Origin: Desulfobacteraceae bacterium UBA2230
Lineage (GTDB): Bacteria > Desulfobacterota > Desulfobacteria > Desulfobacterales > Desulfosarcinaceae
Direction: 5' to 3'
Assembly (NCBI GenBank): GCA_002348005.1
Contig: DDYQ01000204.1
Location: 1-13,348, forward strand
DNA length: 13,348 nt
The notes beneath the pieces are model-generated. The model saw only the letters and a list, made by a program, of their open reading frames with translations. It did not search any database and had not been told where the DNA came from. The first letter of the stretch is position 1, and each line of letters starts with the position of its first letter. The position numbers were made by a program, and so were the translations under genes. Positions 7,029 through 13,348 of this stretch are shown here, in pieces.

Positions 7029-7178
7029 TCCTCCGGTGTGCACGACGCGCAGCCGGCTGAAGCCTAATCGATAAATGCGGCAATTGTGTAAAACACTTCT
7101 TAAGAATTAAAACCTTTTTACCTTTTTATATCCCCACCCCTTCAGCTAACCTCCCGTAATCACATTTAGCCTTATTTA

Positions 7179-7194
7179 TTGCACGAATCTTGCA
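7179..7194 (+). promoter_or_regulatory. Sigma54-like -24/-12 element before the first regulator
   Basis: TTGCACG-AATC-TTGCA matches the consensus TGGCACG-N4-TTGCA at all fixed positions except the second base (T for G in the normally conserved GG). The transcript would start near 7204, some 77 bases before the ATG at 7281. A competing reading is a sigma70 -10, TAGAAT at 7195-7200, but this has no good -35. Confidence 0.35.
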
Positions 7195-7280
7195 TAGAAT
7201 TTGCGTCCGAGCGTTTGCGAATTGCATTTGCAGACTGCAGTTTTTGATGTTAGCCTTTTTCCAACCCGAAGGATGCTGCA

Positions 7281-7937
7281 ATGACACCCAGTGCCGGACC
7301 CCTTGAATTCGTCACCGTCAGCGCGGATGAACTGAATTGCGAACTGGTCTCCTACTGCCTTCAGAGATCGTTTCCGCAGGCGAATTTCGTCTGCAAAAAG
7401 AGCATTCCATTCCACAAGGAGACAGCGCCGCGGCGAAGGTCCTTCTGTCTGATCGACTGCATGACGCTCGATGCAGCCGCCATCGAAGCGCGGCTCAATC
7501 TGAACCGGGACCAGTCAAACCCCACCGACGCGCCGCCCTTGATCCTGTTCAACGTCGAACCGCACCTGAACCTGAAGACTATCGTCAAGCGCTACAAAAT
7601 AAGAGGGCTTTTCCTGCGGACCGATCCTCCCGATATCTTCTGCAAGGGCATCCGCACGATTTTCGCGGGCGAATTGTGGCTCTCGCGCAAAATGCTGTCG
7701 GAGTGCATCCTCATGCCGCGCTCCAATCCACGGGACGGGGAGACCGTCAACGCGCTTTCCAAACGGGAAAAAGCGATCCTGAACATGATCGCGCAAGGCG
7801 CCAGCAACCAGGATATCGCCGATGCGCTCACGATCAGCATTCATACCGTCAAGACGCACATCAGCCACATATACAAGAAGTTCAACGTGACAAATCGCAT
7901 CCAGGCATCTTTGATCTTGACCCAGACTGCGGAGTAA
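7281..7937 (+). CDS. CsgD-like LuxR-family transcriptional regulator 1
   Basis: A 218-residue DNA-binding regulator. Residues 159-216 form a LuxR/GerE helix-turn-helix: LSKREKAILNMIAQG, SNQDIADAL, and the recognition helix HTVKTHISHIYKKF. The N-terminal ~140 residues look like a degenerate response-regulator receiver. An Asp sits at the usual phosphorylation position (FCLIDC, Asp59), but the conserved Lys of strand 5 is replaced (LFLRTD), and the join to the HTH reads IRTIFAGELWLSRKM. This organisation resembles CsgD, which controls curli and cellulose in enterobacteria. GAAGGA lies 7 bases before the ATG. A second, clearly related regulator follows. Its place between exosortase substrates and polysaccharide genes suggests it controls matrix genes; the signal is unknown. 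It may bind the TTGC cluster just upstream of its own gene. Confidence 0.88.
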   Translation: MTPSAGPLEFVTVSADELNCELVSYCLQRSFPQANFVCKKSIPFHKETAPRRRSFCLIDCMTLDAAAIEARLNLNRDQSNPTDAPPLILFNVEPHLNLKTIVKRYKIRGLFLRTDPPDIFCKGIRTIFAGELWLSRKMLSECILMPRSNPRDGETVNALSKREKAILNMIAQGASNQDIADALTISIHTVKTHISHIYKKFNVTNRIQASLILTQTAE

Positions 7938-8056
7938 GTTAGAAGAGCGGCGTAAAAGCTTGAAACATATAAAAGTTTAAGTCTGAAGCAGTTCTCCCCC
8001 CCGGAAACGTACGCACCTTTCCTCTAACGCTCGGCCCTGCTGGAAGATTGGAGACC

Positions 8057-8758
8057 ATGGAGTCCCGGAAAGATGCCGCATCGACTTCTTCGAACGCAAA
8101 CGGTTCCGGAAACATCTCGCTGTACATCTTCGGCAGCAATGCCTTTAACAACCATATTCTGGCCGACTTCCTGCACGAACACACCGGTATTCCCTGCCGG
8201 CATCTCGGCAATTCCGGCATCAGCGACGCGCTCGGCCGTTTTCCGGAAAAAACCAGTGTCGTTCTGATCGACCACAATTGCTTGAGGCAGCTCAATGCCG
8301 AAGAAAGCGCCTGCCTGGTCAAAGCGGCGCAGGCGCCGAACTTCCGGCTGATCGTTTTCCAGGTGAACCCCGAACGCAAGGACGAGTTCGGTCTCTTCCG
8401 GAAAGGGGTGTGGGGCATTTTCTACAGCAACCAGTCGATCAGCCTCTACCCCAAGGCGATACGGTCCATCCTGGAAGGCGAACTGTGGTATCCCCGGCGC
8501 ATCCTGGAGCAGATTTTCCTCGAACAGGACTTCCCGAAGTTCAGTCACAACAAGGCCTGGTACATGCTGACCGCACGCCAGAAGCAAATCCTGCAGCTTC
8601 TGGCGGCCGGCCACAGCAACAGCGAGATCGCCGACAAGCTCTGCCTCAGTCCGCACACGGTCAAGACGCACATCTACCACATCTACAAGAAACTGGGGGT
8701 CGGCGACCGGCTGGAAGCCTGCGCAAAAATATCCGAGTTCCGCCCGCAGGCCGGCTGA
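8057..8758 (+). CDS. CsgD-like LuxR-family transcriptional regulator 2
   Basis: A 233-residue paralogue of the preceding regulator. The C-terminal LuxR HTH spans 171-221: LTARQKQILQLLAAG, SNSEIADKL, HTVKTHIYHIYKKLGV. The linker IRSILEGELWYPRRIL is nearly the same as in regulator 1. The receiver-like half keeps an Asp after a hydrophobic strand (VVLIDHN, Asp72) but lacks the acidic pair after strand 1 (SLYIFGSNAF) and the strand-5 Lys (GIFYSNQ), so phosphorylation by a histidine kinase is doubtful. ATG at 8057 with TTGGAG upstream is preferred; a TTG at 8048 would add three residues. The gap to regulator 1 is 119 bases with no strong promoter seen. The exosortase-locus ATPase follows with its own promoter. 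Confidence 0.87.
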   Translation: MESRKDAASTSSNANGSGNISLYIFGSNAFNNHILADFLHEHTGIPCRHLGNSGISDALGRFPEKTSVVLIDHNCLRQLNAEESACLVKAAQAPNFRLIVFQVNPERKDEFGLFRKGVWGIFYSNQSISLYPKAIRSILEGELWYPRRILEQIFLEQDFPKFSHNKAWYMLTARQKQILQLLAAGHSNSEIADKLCLSPHTVKTHIYHIYKKLGVGDRLEACAKISEFRPQAG

Positions 8759-8805
8759 CGGAGGCGCTTCGTGTCAAACGAAGGCAGCGCAAAGGGGTAA
8801 AGCGA

Positions 8806-8834
8806 TTGACACCGCATGCCCGCCGGTGTAGAAA
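8806..8834 (+). promoter_or_regulatory. Sigma70-type promoter of the ATPase gene
   Basis: TTGACA (8806-8811) and TAGAAA (8829-8834) are separated by 17 bases: a full -35 match and a 4 of 6 match at -10. Transcription would start near 8841, leaving a leader of ~54 bases before the ATG at 8895. Confidence 0.5.
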
Positions 8835-8894
8835 TCTCATTGATTCCATTGAGCTTTCATGCCCATGCGGCGCGAGCGGAGCACAGGTGCGGGG

Positions 8895-10040
8895 ATGTAC
8901 CAGAAATTCTACGGGTTGAAAACGAAGCCGTTCCACATCACCCCGGATCTTTTCTTCCTGTTCATGAGCTCCAAGCACAAGCTGGCCCTGGACTGCATGG
9001 AATTCGGCCTGCTGAACAACGCCGGCATCATCCTGATCACCGGCGATATCGGCACCGGCAAGACCACCACGATCCGGCGCCTGCACCAGGACCTCGGGAA
9101 AGAGATCAAGCCCGCCTGCATCTTCAACACCAATCTCGACCCGGAGCAGTTTCTGGCGCTCGTGCTGCACGAATTCGGGGTCGAAGCCGACCCCCTCAAC
9201 AAAAGCCGCAACATCCATGTCATCCAGCAGACGCTGCAGCAGATGCGCGGCGCCGGACAGCGCCCGCTGCTGATCGTCGACGATGCCCAGAACCTGACCT
9301 TCGCGGTGCTCCAGGAGGTCCGCTGGCTCTCCGGGCTGCAGGATGAAAACGGGATGCTCGTGCAGATCATCCTGGTGGGCCAGCCCGAGCTGAAAGCCCG
9401 CCTGGCGCACCCCACCATGGCCTCGCTGAACCAGCGCATCGGCATCAGCGTCGACCTTGGCCCCTTCACGCGCGAAGAATCGGAAGCCTATATCCTGCAC
9501 CGCCTGAAAAAAGCCGGACGCCGCAAACCGCTCTTCTCCACTGCCGCGCTCGACGCGATCTACACCGTGACCGGCGGGACCCCGCGCACCATCAACCTGT
9601 TGTGCGACCACGCCCTGGTGTACGGGTTCGCCGACGGCCGCAGACAGATCGACGCGCCGATCGTCGAACAGGTGGTCGGCGAGCTCGGCGGCTACGGCGT
9701 GGGCTTCAGCGCCCCTTCCGGCACCCGGCCGCCTCTGGACGCCGGGGACCCCCCGACCGGCGGTCAAACCGCGCAGGGAGAAGAGAGCGCCGCGCCGGGC
9801 GTCCTGCTGCCCAGGATCCAGCAGCTGGAGGGGCGACTCGACCAGCTCGAGCGCATGATCGTCAATTGGGCCGGCGAACTGCAGCAGACCCTGCGCGACC
9901 AGCTGGCCGAAGAACGCCGGCGCAGCGAACGCCTCACGCTGCTGATCGCCGGCGCGAGCGCCGCCAGGCCGGAAGAACCGGCGGACCCGCCCGCCCCAAT
10001 CGCACTCGCCGCGCAAAAAAAAGGCGGGAGCGACCGCTGA
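8895..10040 (+). CDS. Exosortase (XrtA)-locus AAA ATPase, ExeA-like
   Basis: A 381-residue cytoplasmic P-loop ATPase. It opens with MYQKFYGLKTKPFHITPD, the signature of the ATPase found in exosortase/PEP-CTERM polysaccharide loci (TIGR03015-type, related to ExeA). Walker A is GDIGTGKTT (50-58), Walker B is LLIVDDAQN (125-133), and a sensor-like strand is IILVGQPEL (158-166). The conserved core ends near residue 262. The remaining ~119 residues are an extension: a Pro/Gly/Ala-rich linker (~271-302), a probable coiled coil (QLEGRLDQLE... to RRRSERL, ~306-347) and a Pro/Ala-rich end. As I recall, the family is usually about 270 residues, so this tail is extra. ATG at 8895 is chosen for the family start and for AGGTG 5 bases upstream; an in-frame ATG at 8859 lacks a ribosome site. 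It is thought to power secretion or assembly of exopolysaccharide, though its biochemical role is unproven. It converges on the kinase gene. Confidence 0.92.
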   Translation: MYQKFYGLKTKPFHITPDLFFLFMSSKHKLALDCMEFGLLNNAGIILITGDIGTGKTTTIRRLHQDLGKEIKPACIFNTNLDPEQFLALVLHEFGVEADPLNKSRNIHVIQQTLQQMRGAGQRPLLIVDDAQNLTFAVLQEVRWLSGLQDENGMLVQIILVGQPELKARLAHPTMASLNQRIGISVDLGPFTREESEAYILHRLKKAGRRKPLFSTAALDAIYTVTGGTPRTINLLCDHALVYGFADGRRQIDAPIVEQVVGELGGYGVGFSAPSGTRPPLDAGDPPTGGQTAQGEESAAPGVLLPRIQQLEGRLDQLERMIVNWAGELQQTLRDQLAEERRRSERLTLLIAGASAARPEEPADPPAPIALAAQKKGGSDR

Positions 10041-10064
10041 CCTCCTCCCGCCCTTCTGATTTTT
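10015..10064. terminator. Bidirectional terminator between ATPase and kinase genes
   Basis: GGCGGGAG (10023-10030) pairs with CTCCCGCC (10045-10052) around a 14-base loop. On the - strand the stem is followed by eight T (A-run 10015-10022), an ideal end for the kinase/Wzz transcript. On the + strand it is followed after 7 bases by ATTTTT (to 10064). The stem and A-run overlap the last codons and the stop (10038-10040) of the ATPase gene, which encode its Lys-Lys-Gly-Gly end. Confidence 0.85.
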
Positions 10065-10129
10065 AAATGCTCCGGGCAGCGTTTCGGGCACGCGGGATAA
10101 ACCGCAGCCCGCCGTCCGGCCCGCGAACT

Positions 10130-11053
10130 TCAGCGCTCGGCGCGATACGCGTAGCGCACGGCGCCGGCCTCGGCGTGCTTGTTGAGCACGAAGCCCAGGA
10201 ACTTCTCTTTGGGCACCAGTTCCATCGCGCCCTGAATCTGCTTCAGCGGGGTCTTGCCCGACTCGACCACCACCACGATGCCGTCGACGTACTGCGCCAG
10301 CACCATGGTGTCGGCGCCGCCGAGAATGGGCGGCGCGTCCACGATGATGAAGCGATCCGCGTAGCGGCCCTTGAGCTCGGCCATGAGATCCCGCATGCGC
10401 GGCGAGCCCAGCAGTTCCGCGCCGTCCTGCGTGACCCGGCCGCCCGAAATCAGGGTCATCTTCTCGATCCGGGGCCACATGATGAGCTCTTTGAGTTCCC
10501 GGCCGTCGATGAGGTAGTCGGCGATGCCCCTGTCCCGGGGCAGGCCCAGGTAGCGGCAGACGCTCTGCCGGCGCAGGTCGCAGTCCACGAGCAGCACCGT
10601 CCGGTCATGGAATTTGGCAAAGACCAGGGCCAGGTTGACGGCGGTCAGGCTCTTGCCCTCGCCCGGGCAGACGCTCGTCACCATCAGCATGTTCCAGCCC
10701 TTGGGGTTCATGCGCTGGCTGATCTGGGTGCGCAGCACCTTGTAGTAATCCTGCTCGGGCGCATCCGGCCGCAGGCAGACGCAGCGGTGTTTCGCGGCGA
10801 CCTGCGGGTCGCAGGCCGCGCTGCGGGCATCGCGGTAGACCGGCGGGGTCCAGCCGCCGCCGGCCGGCGGACCCGGCGCCGGTCCCAGGGGTGCCGGCGC
10901 CGCCTCGCGGATGGTCGGGACCTCGGCATCGGGGACCGGCGGCCGGACCTCCACCGCCAGAACGTCCTGCGCGCCGGCGGGGGCCTGGGATGCGTGCAGA
11001 TCCCGGGCGCGTTCCTTTTTGGCCTTCTCCACCGCCTTCTGGTACTTCATCAT
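10130..11053 (-). CDS. Exopolysaccharide-locus tyrosine autokinase (CpsD/Wzc-type BY-kinase)
   Basis: A 307-residue soluble bacterial tyrosine kinase that would work with the membrane Wzz protein encoded just upstream, in control of polysaccharide chain length and export. The kinase domain covers ~93-300. Walker A is CPGEGKS (129-135), Walker A' is VLLVDCDLRR (153-162), and Walker B is FIIVDAPP (235-242). The DYYKVLRTQ segment (102-110) ahead of Walker A is typical. The N-terminus begins MMKYQKAVEKAKKER, followed by a Pro/Ala-rich linker (~25-75). There is no membrane helix, so it is the separate-subunit form; it fits the PEP-CTERM-locus tyrosine kinase type (TIGR03018). The C-terminal tyrosine cluster is minimal: YAY at 301-303. 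ATG 11053 or 11050 may be the start; GGTGAG and GGGAG lie upstream. The repeat array ends ~30 bases before it. Confidence 0.92.
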   Translation of the reverse strand: MMKYQKAVEKAKKERARDLHASQAPAGAQDVLAVEVRPPVPDAEVPTIREAAPAPLGPAPGPPAGGGWTPPVYRDARSAACDPQVAAKHRCVCLRPDAPEQDYYKVLRTQISQRMNPKGWNMLMVTSVCPGEGKSLTAVNLALVFAKFHDRTVLLVDCDLRRQSVCRYLGLPRDRGIADYLIDGRELKELIMWPRIEKMTLISGGRVTQDGAELLGSPRMRDLMAELKGRYADRFIIVDAPPILGGADTMVLAQYVDGIVVVVESGKTPLKQIQGAMELVPKEKFLGFVLNKHAEAGAVRYAYRAER

Positions 11054-11082
11054 GTCTCACCACTCCCTAAATAGTGCAGAGA

Positions 11083-11743
11083 CCCGCTTTCCTCTCTGTT
11101 TCCTCTGTGTCCTCTGTGGTGAAAATTAAAAAATATTAAACCACAGAGAGCACAGAGACCACAGAGGTCGATAACAAGTCTTCTCCCGCTTTCCCCCCCT
11201 CTGTGCTCTCTGTGTCCTCTGTGGTCAAACCTAAAAAATGTTAAACCACAGAGAGCACAGAGACCACAGAGGTCGATAACAAGTCTTCTCCCGCTTTCCC
11301 CCCCTCTGTGCTCTCTGTGTCCTCTGTGGTCAAACCTAAAAAATATTAAACCACAGAGAGCACACAAGACCACAGAGGTCGATACCAAGTCTTCTCCCGC
11401 TTTTCCCCCTCTGTGCCCTCTGTGTCCTCTGTGGTCAAACCTAAATTTTTAAACCACAGAGAGCACACAGACCACAGAGATCGATACCAAGTCTTCTCCC
11501 GCTTCCCCCCCTCTGTGCCCCTCTGTGTCCTCTGTGGTCAAACCTAAAAATATTAAACCACAGAGAGCACAGAGAACACAGAGGTCGATACCAAGTTTTC
11601 TCCCGGTTTCTCCCCCTCTGTGCCCTCTGTGTCCTCTGTGGTCAAACCAAAAAATATTAAACCACAGAGAGCACAGAGACCACAGAGGTCGATACCAAGT
11701 CTTCTCCCGCTTTTCCCCCTCTGGGTCCTCTGTGGTGAAAATT
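11083..11743. repeat. Tandem array of ~104-base palindromic units in the wzz-kinase gap
   Basis: Six units begin at 11136, 11241, 11346, 11449, 11553 and 11657, with spacings of 105, 105, 103, 104 and 104 bases. A half unit precedes them (11083-11135), and the last one is cut short (to 11743). Each unit reads: TTAAA, an arm CCACAGAGAGCACAGAGACC (plus ACAGAGG), TCGATAACAAGTCTTCTCCC, a C-run, a second arm ending CTCTGTGTCCTCTGTGG, then TCAAACCTAAAAAATA. The two arms are largely complementary. Units 1 and 2 differ only at their last base. Both outer edges carry GGTGAAAATT (11118-11127 and 11734-11743), where internal units have GGTCAAACCT. There are no variable spacers and no transposase. Open frames across it (for example 11050-11388 on -) are repeat translations with a 35-residue period, not genes. 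Confidence 0.97.
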
Positions 11744-11752
11744 TATAACCTG

Positions 11753-13315
11753 CTAAAACATCTTTCGCGTTAATTTAGCCCAGAACACATTCAAATCCAT
11801 CACCTGGTAGTGAAACACCACCAGCCCCGCTACCACCAGCCCCACCGCGGCCACACCCGCAGCCACATACCGGAGCCTGCGCCGTTTGACATCCTCGGCC
11901 GAAAGGAGCATCGGCACCACCACCAGCACCGGCGCACCGAAGCCGTCGCTCAGCTTCGCGGCACTGCGCACCGAGGAGTCCGCAAACTCCCGCAGGGCCG
12001 CAAAACCCACCCCCGCGCCCAGGCCCAGCACGATGCCGATCAGCCCGATGGCCAGCCGGTTGGGCTTGTAGGGCTTTTCGGGAAGGCGGGCCGGATCGAT
12101 CAGGGTGAAGCGCTCGCCTTTCTGCTCCTTCTCCAGCCCGTGGGAGACGCGCGCCTCCATCACCTTGCGCATCAGGTCGTCGTATTTGGCCTGCGTGTTG
12201 ATTCGCTCGGTCAAAAGCTTGCGGTAGGCTTCCTCGACCCGCGGGGTCGTGTCGATCTGTTTCTGAAACAGCTCCTTTTTCCCCTCGAGCACCTTGATCT
12301 GCAGCCGGATCGACTCGATTTCGGACTGCGTGCTGGCCAGCTGGGCGGCCAGCGTGATATAGGCCGGGTTGTCCGGCAGCGTCTGCACCGACCCTTTGGC
12401 CTCCGCGATCTGCCGTTCAAGGTCGGCGATCTCGGCTCTGGCCTTGACCACGTCGGGGTATTCGTCGCTGAAGCGGCTTTTCAGGTGCACCAGCTCGACG
12501 CGCAGCTGGTCCAGGCGCACCTTGTTCTCCTGCTGGGGCGCAATGCTGGCGAGCTGACTCTGCAGGTAGCTCTCGCGCTCTTTCTGGCTGCGCAGCTGCT
12601 CCTGCATCAGCTCGATGCCGCGCTCGGTGTTGTTCAGGTTCTGGATGTTGAGCTGCAAAAGGTCCGGCAGCGTGTTCATGTTGCGCTCCTGGAAGTCGGC
12701 GATCTTCGCCTCGGTGCCGTCGAGGGTCTCCTTGACCCTGTTCATCTCCATTTCCAGGAACTGCGAGGTCTCCTCGGTTTTCTGCATGCGTTCGCGCAGG
12801 TTCTCTTCCAGAAAGAGCGAGGTCAGCAGCGTCGCCACCTGCTGCACCTTGCGCGGGTCGTGCTTGCCCTCGAAAGAGAGCGCAAAGGCGATCGCCGCCT
12901 CGGAAGCCCTGCCGCTGCGCGGGTCTTTCACGTCGGCATTGATCATCTTGAGCTTGGTGTCCTCGCGCATCTTGGCCACCAGCGCTTCGGTGGGCTGGGT
13001 GTCGCGCAGTTCGCGGTACAGGTCGAGGCGGTTGATGATCTCCAAAAGGCGCGTCGAGCTCATGATCCGCTGGTTGATGACCTGGATGCGCTGTTCGGCG
13101 TAGCTGGTCACCGCCGCGCGGACGAAATCGGCCGGGATCTCCTGTCCTTCGATCAGAATGGTGGCCGTGGACTTGTAGACCGGCGGCAGGAGCAGCGCAA
13201 CGGCCGCGGCCAGGATCATCACGCCGAGGGCCGTCAGCGCAAGGCTCCACTTCCGGCGCCGCAAAACGGCCATGTAATCGTCGAACCCCATGATCTCTTC
13301 GAACTCTTGATCCAT
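11753..13315 (-). CDS. Exopolysaccharide chain-length determinant (Wzz/GumC family)
   Basis: A 520-residue inner-membrane protein of the polysaccharide co-polymerase class, which sets polymer length and contacts the outer-membrane export channel and the tyrosine kinase. The Wzz domain opens with DDYMAVLRRRKW and a first membrane helix (~24-44), then VYKSTATILIEGQEIP. A long periplasmic coiled-coil region runs ~170-400, with SDEYPDVVKARAEI (283-296). The conserved Pro-rich segment IDPARLPEKPYKPNR (406-420) leads to the second helix (421-440). A third helix (~483-501) near the C-terminus follows an Arg/Lys cluster (KRRRLR, 477-482). As I recall, an extra C-terminal helix is common in the PEP-CTERM-locus branch (TIGR03007-type). 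ATG 13315 has GAGG 6 bases upstream; a TTG at 13327 also has GAGG and would add four residues. The upstream gene lies outside the window. Confidence 0.92.
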   Translation of the reverse strand: MDQEFEEIMGFDDYMAVLRRRKWSLALTALGVMILAAAVALLLPPVYKSTATILIEGQEIPADFVRAAVTSYAEQRIQVINQRIMSSTRLLEIINRLDLYRELRDTQPTEALVAKMREDTKLKMINADVKDPRSGRASEAAIAFALSFEGKHDPRKVQQVATLLTSLFLEENLRERMQKTEETSQFLEMEMNRVKETLDGTEAKIADFQERNMNTLPDLLQLNIQNLNNTERGIELMQEQLRSQKERESYLQSQLASIAPQQENKVRLDQLRVELVHLKSRFSDEYPDVVKARAEIADLERQIAEAKGSVQTLPDNPAYITLAAQLASTQSEIESIRLQIKVLEGKKELFQKQIDTTPRVEEAYRKLLTERINTQAKYDDLMRKVMEARVSHGLEKEQKGERFTLIDPARLPEKPYKPNRLAIGLIGIVLGLGAGVGFAALREFADSSVRSAAKLSDGFGAPVLVVVPMLLSAEDVKRRRLRYVAAGVAAVGLVVAGLVVFHYQVMDLNVFWAKLTRKMF

Positions 13316-13348
13316 CGATGGCCTCAATCGATCACCTCGGATGACCGC

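Larger units (their letters stand above)
6913..7280. other. Control region between sorting-tail gene 2 and the first regulator
   Basis: This 368-base stretch has no supported gene. It contains a near-perfect palindrome (7001-7028), an AT-rich segment (~7080-7135) and a cluster of TTGC motifs (7179-7231) including a sigma54-like element, all listed separately. No clear terminator for the preceding gene is visible. Confidence 0.6.

Noticed and set aside
7959..7981. Inverted repeat CTTGAAAC...GTTTAAG between the regulators
   Set aside because: It is AT-rich and imperfect with one bulge; such a pairing is expected by chance.
8764..8790. Terminator after regulator 2 (CTTCGT/ACGAAG hairpin)
   Set aside because: The stem is short with a bulge and is followed by an A/G-rich stretch rather than T's.
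8661..10478. Long - strand open frame opposite the ATPase
   Set aside because: It is a consequence of high G+C codon bias. The + strand frame has clear ATPase motifs, and the - strand product resembles nothing and runs through the terminator and the kinase gene.
11050..11388. Open frame of 112 codons on the - strand across the repeats (and 11525-11773 on +)
   Set aside because: The translation is a 35-residue repeat (LCALCG, HRGHREHRG) that follows the 105-base DNA period. There is no ribosome site or protein-like composition.
11083..11743. CRISPR array
   Set aside because: The whole ~104-base unit repeats, including the parts that would be spacers, and no cas gene is present.

Overview
The window is GC-rich bacterial DNA, most likely from a Desulfobacterota (deltaproteobacterial) species. 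That guess rests on gene content and composition only: a gltX/tRNA-Gln neighbourhood, OmpA and DUF4382 lipoproteins, and the exosortase-type (PEP-CTERM) exopolysaccharide gene set. No species-level marker is present.

Left part (1-2100): glutamyl-tRNA synthetase (gltX, +), then a tRNA-Gln(CUG) with its own sigma70-type promoter and a strong intrinsic terminator. Positions 2098-5270, all on the - strand: a gene for a DUF3467 protein, a DUF4382 lipoprotein gene, and an OmpA-type lipoprotein gene with a von Willebrand A domain and thrombospondin-3-like calcium repeats. The last two look like a pair of outer-membrane or periplasmic surface proteins.

Middle (5527-8758, + strand): two small secreted proteins ending in a VPLPGT...RRK sorting tail (the VPLPA/PEP-CTERM class handled by exosortases), then two paralogous CsgD-like LuxR-type regulators in tandem. 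Between the second sorting-tail gene and the first regulator lies a 368-base regulatory stretch with a near-perfect palindrome and a cluster of TTGC motifs that includes a sigma54-like -24/-12 element.

Right part (8895-13348): the exosortase-locus AAA ATPase (ExeA-like, + strand) converges on a - strand pair made of a Wzz/GumC chain-length determinant (upstream) and a CpsD-type tyrosine autokinase (downstream). A bidirectional terminator overlaps the ATPase stop codon. The Wzz and kinase genes are separated by a 0.66 kb array of six ~104-base tandem units plus a partial one. Each unit is made of two complementary CCACAGAG-type arms, so the transcript of this operon must pass through a ladder of alternative hairpins.

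Taken together, the right two thirds read as a biofilm-matrix module: secreted exosortase substrates, CsgD-like regulators, and polysaccharide polymerisation and length-control machinery. The exosortase and glycosyltransferases are not in the window and probably lie beyond position 13348. The most unusual items are the hairpin array inside the wzz-kinase operon, the palindrome/TTGC control region, the duplicated regulators with degenerate receivers, and a sorting-tail gene whose body is far AT-richer than its tail.
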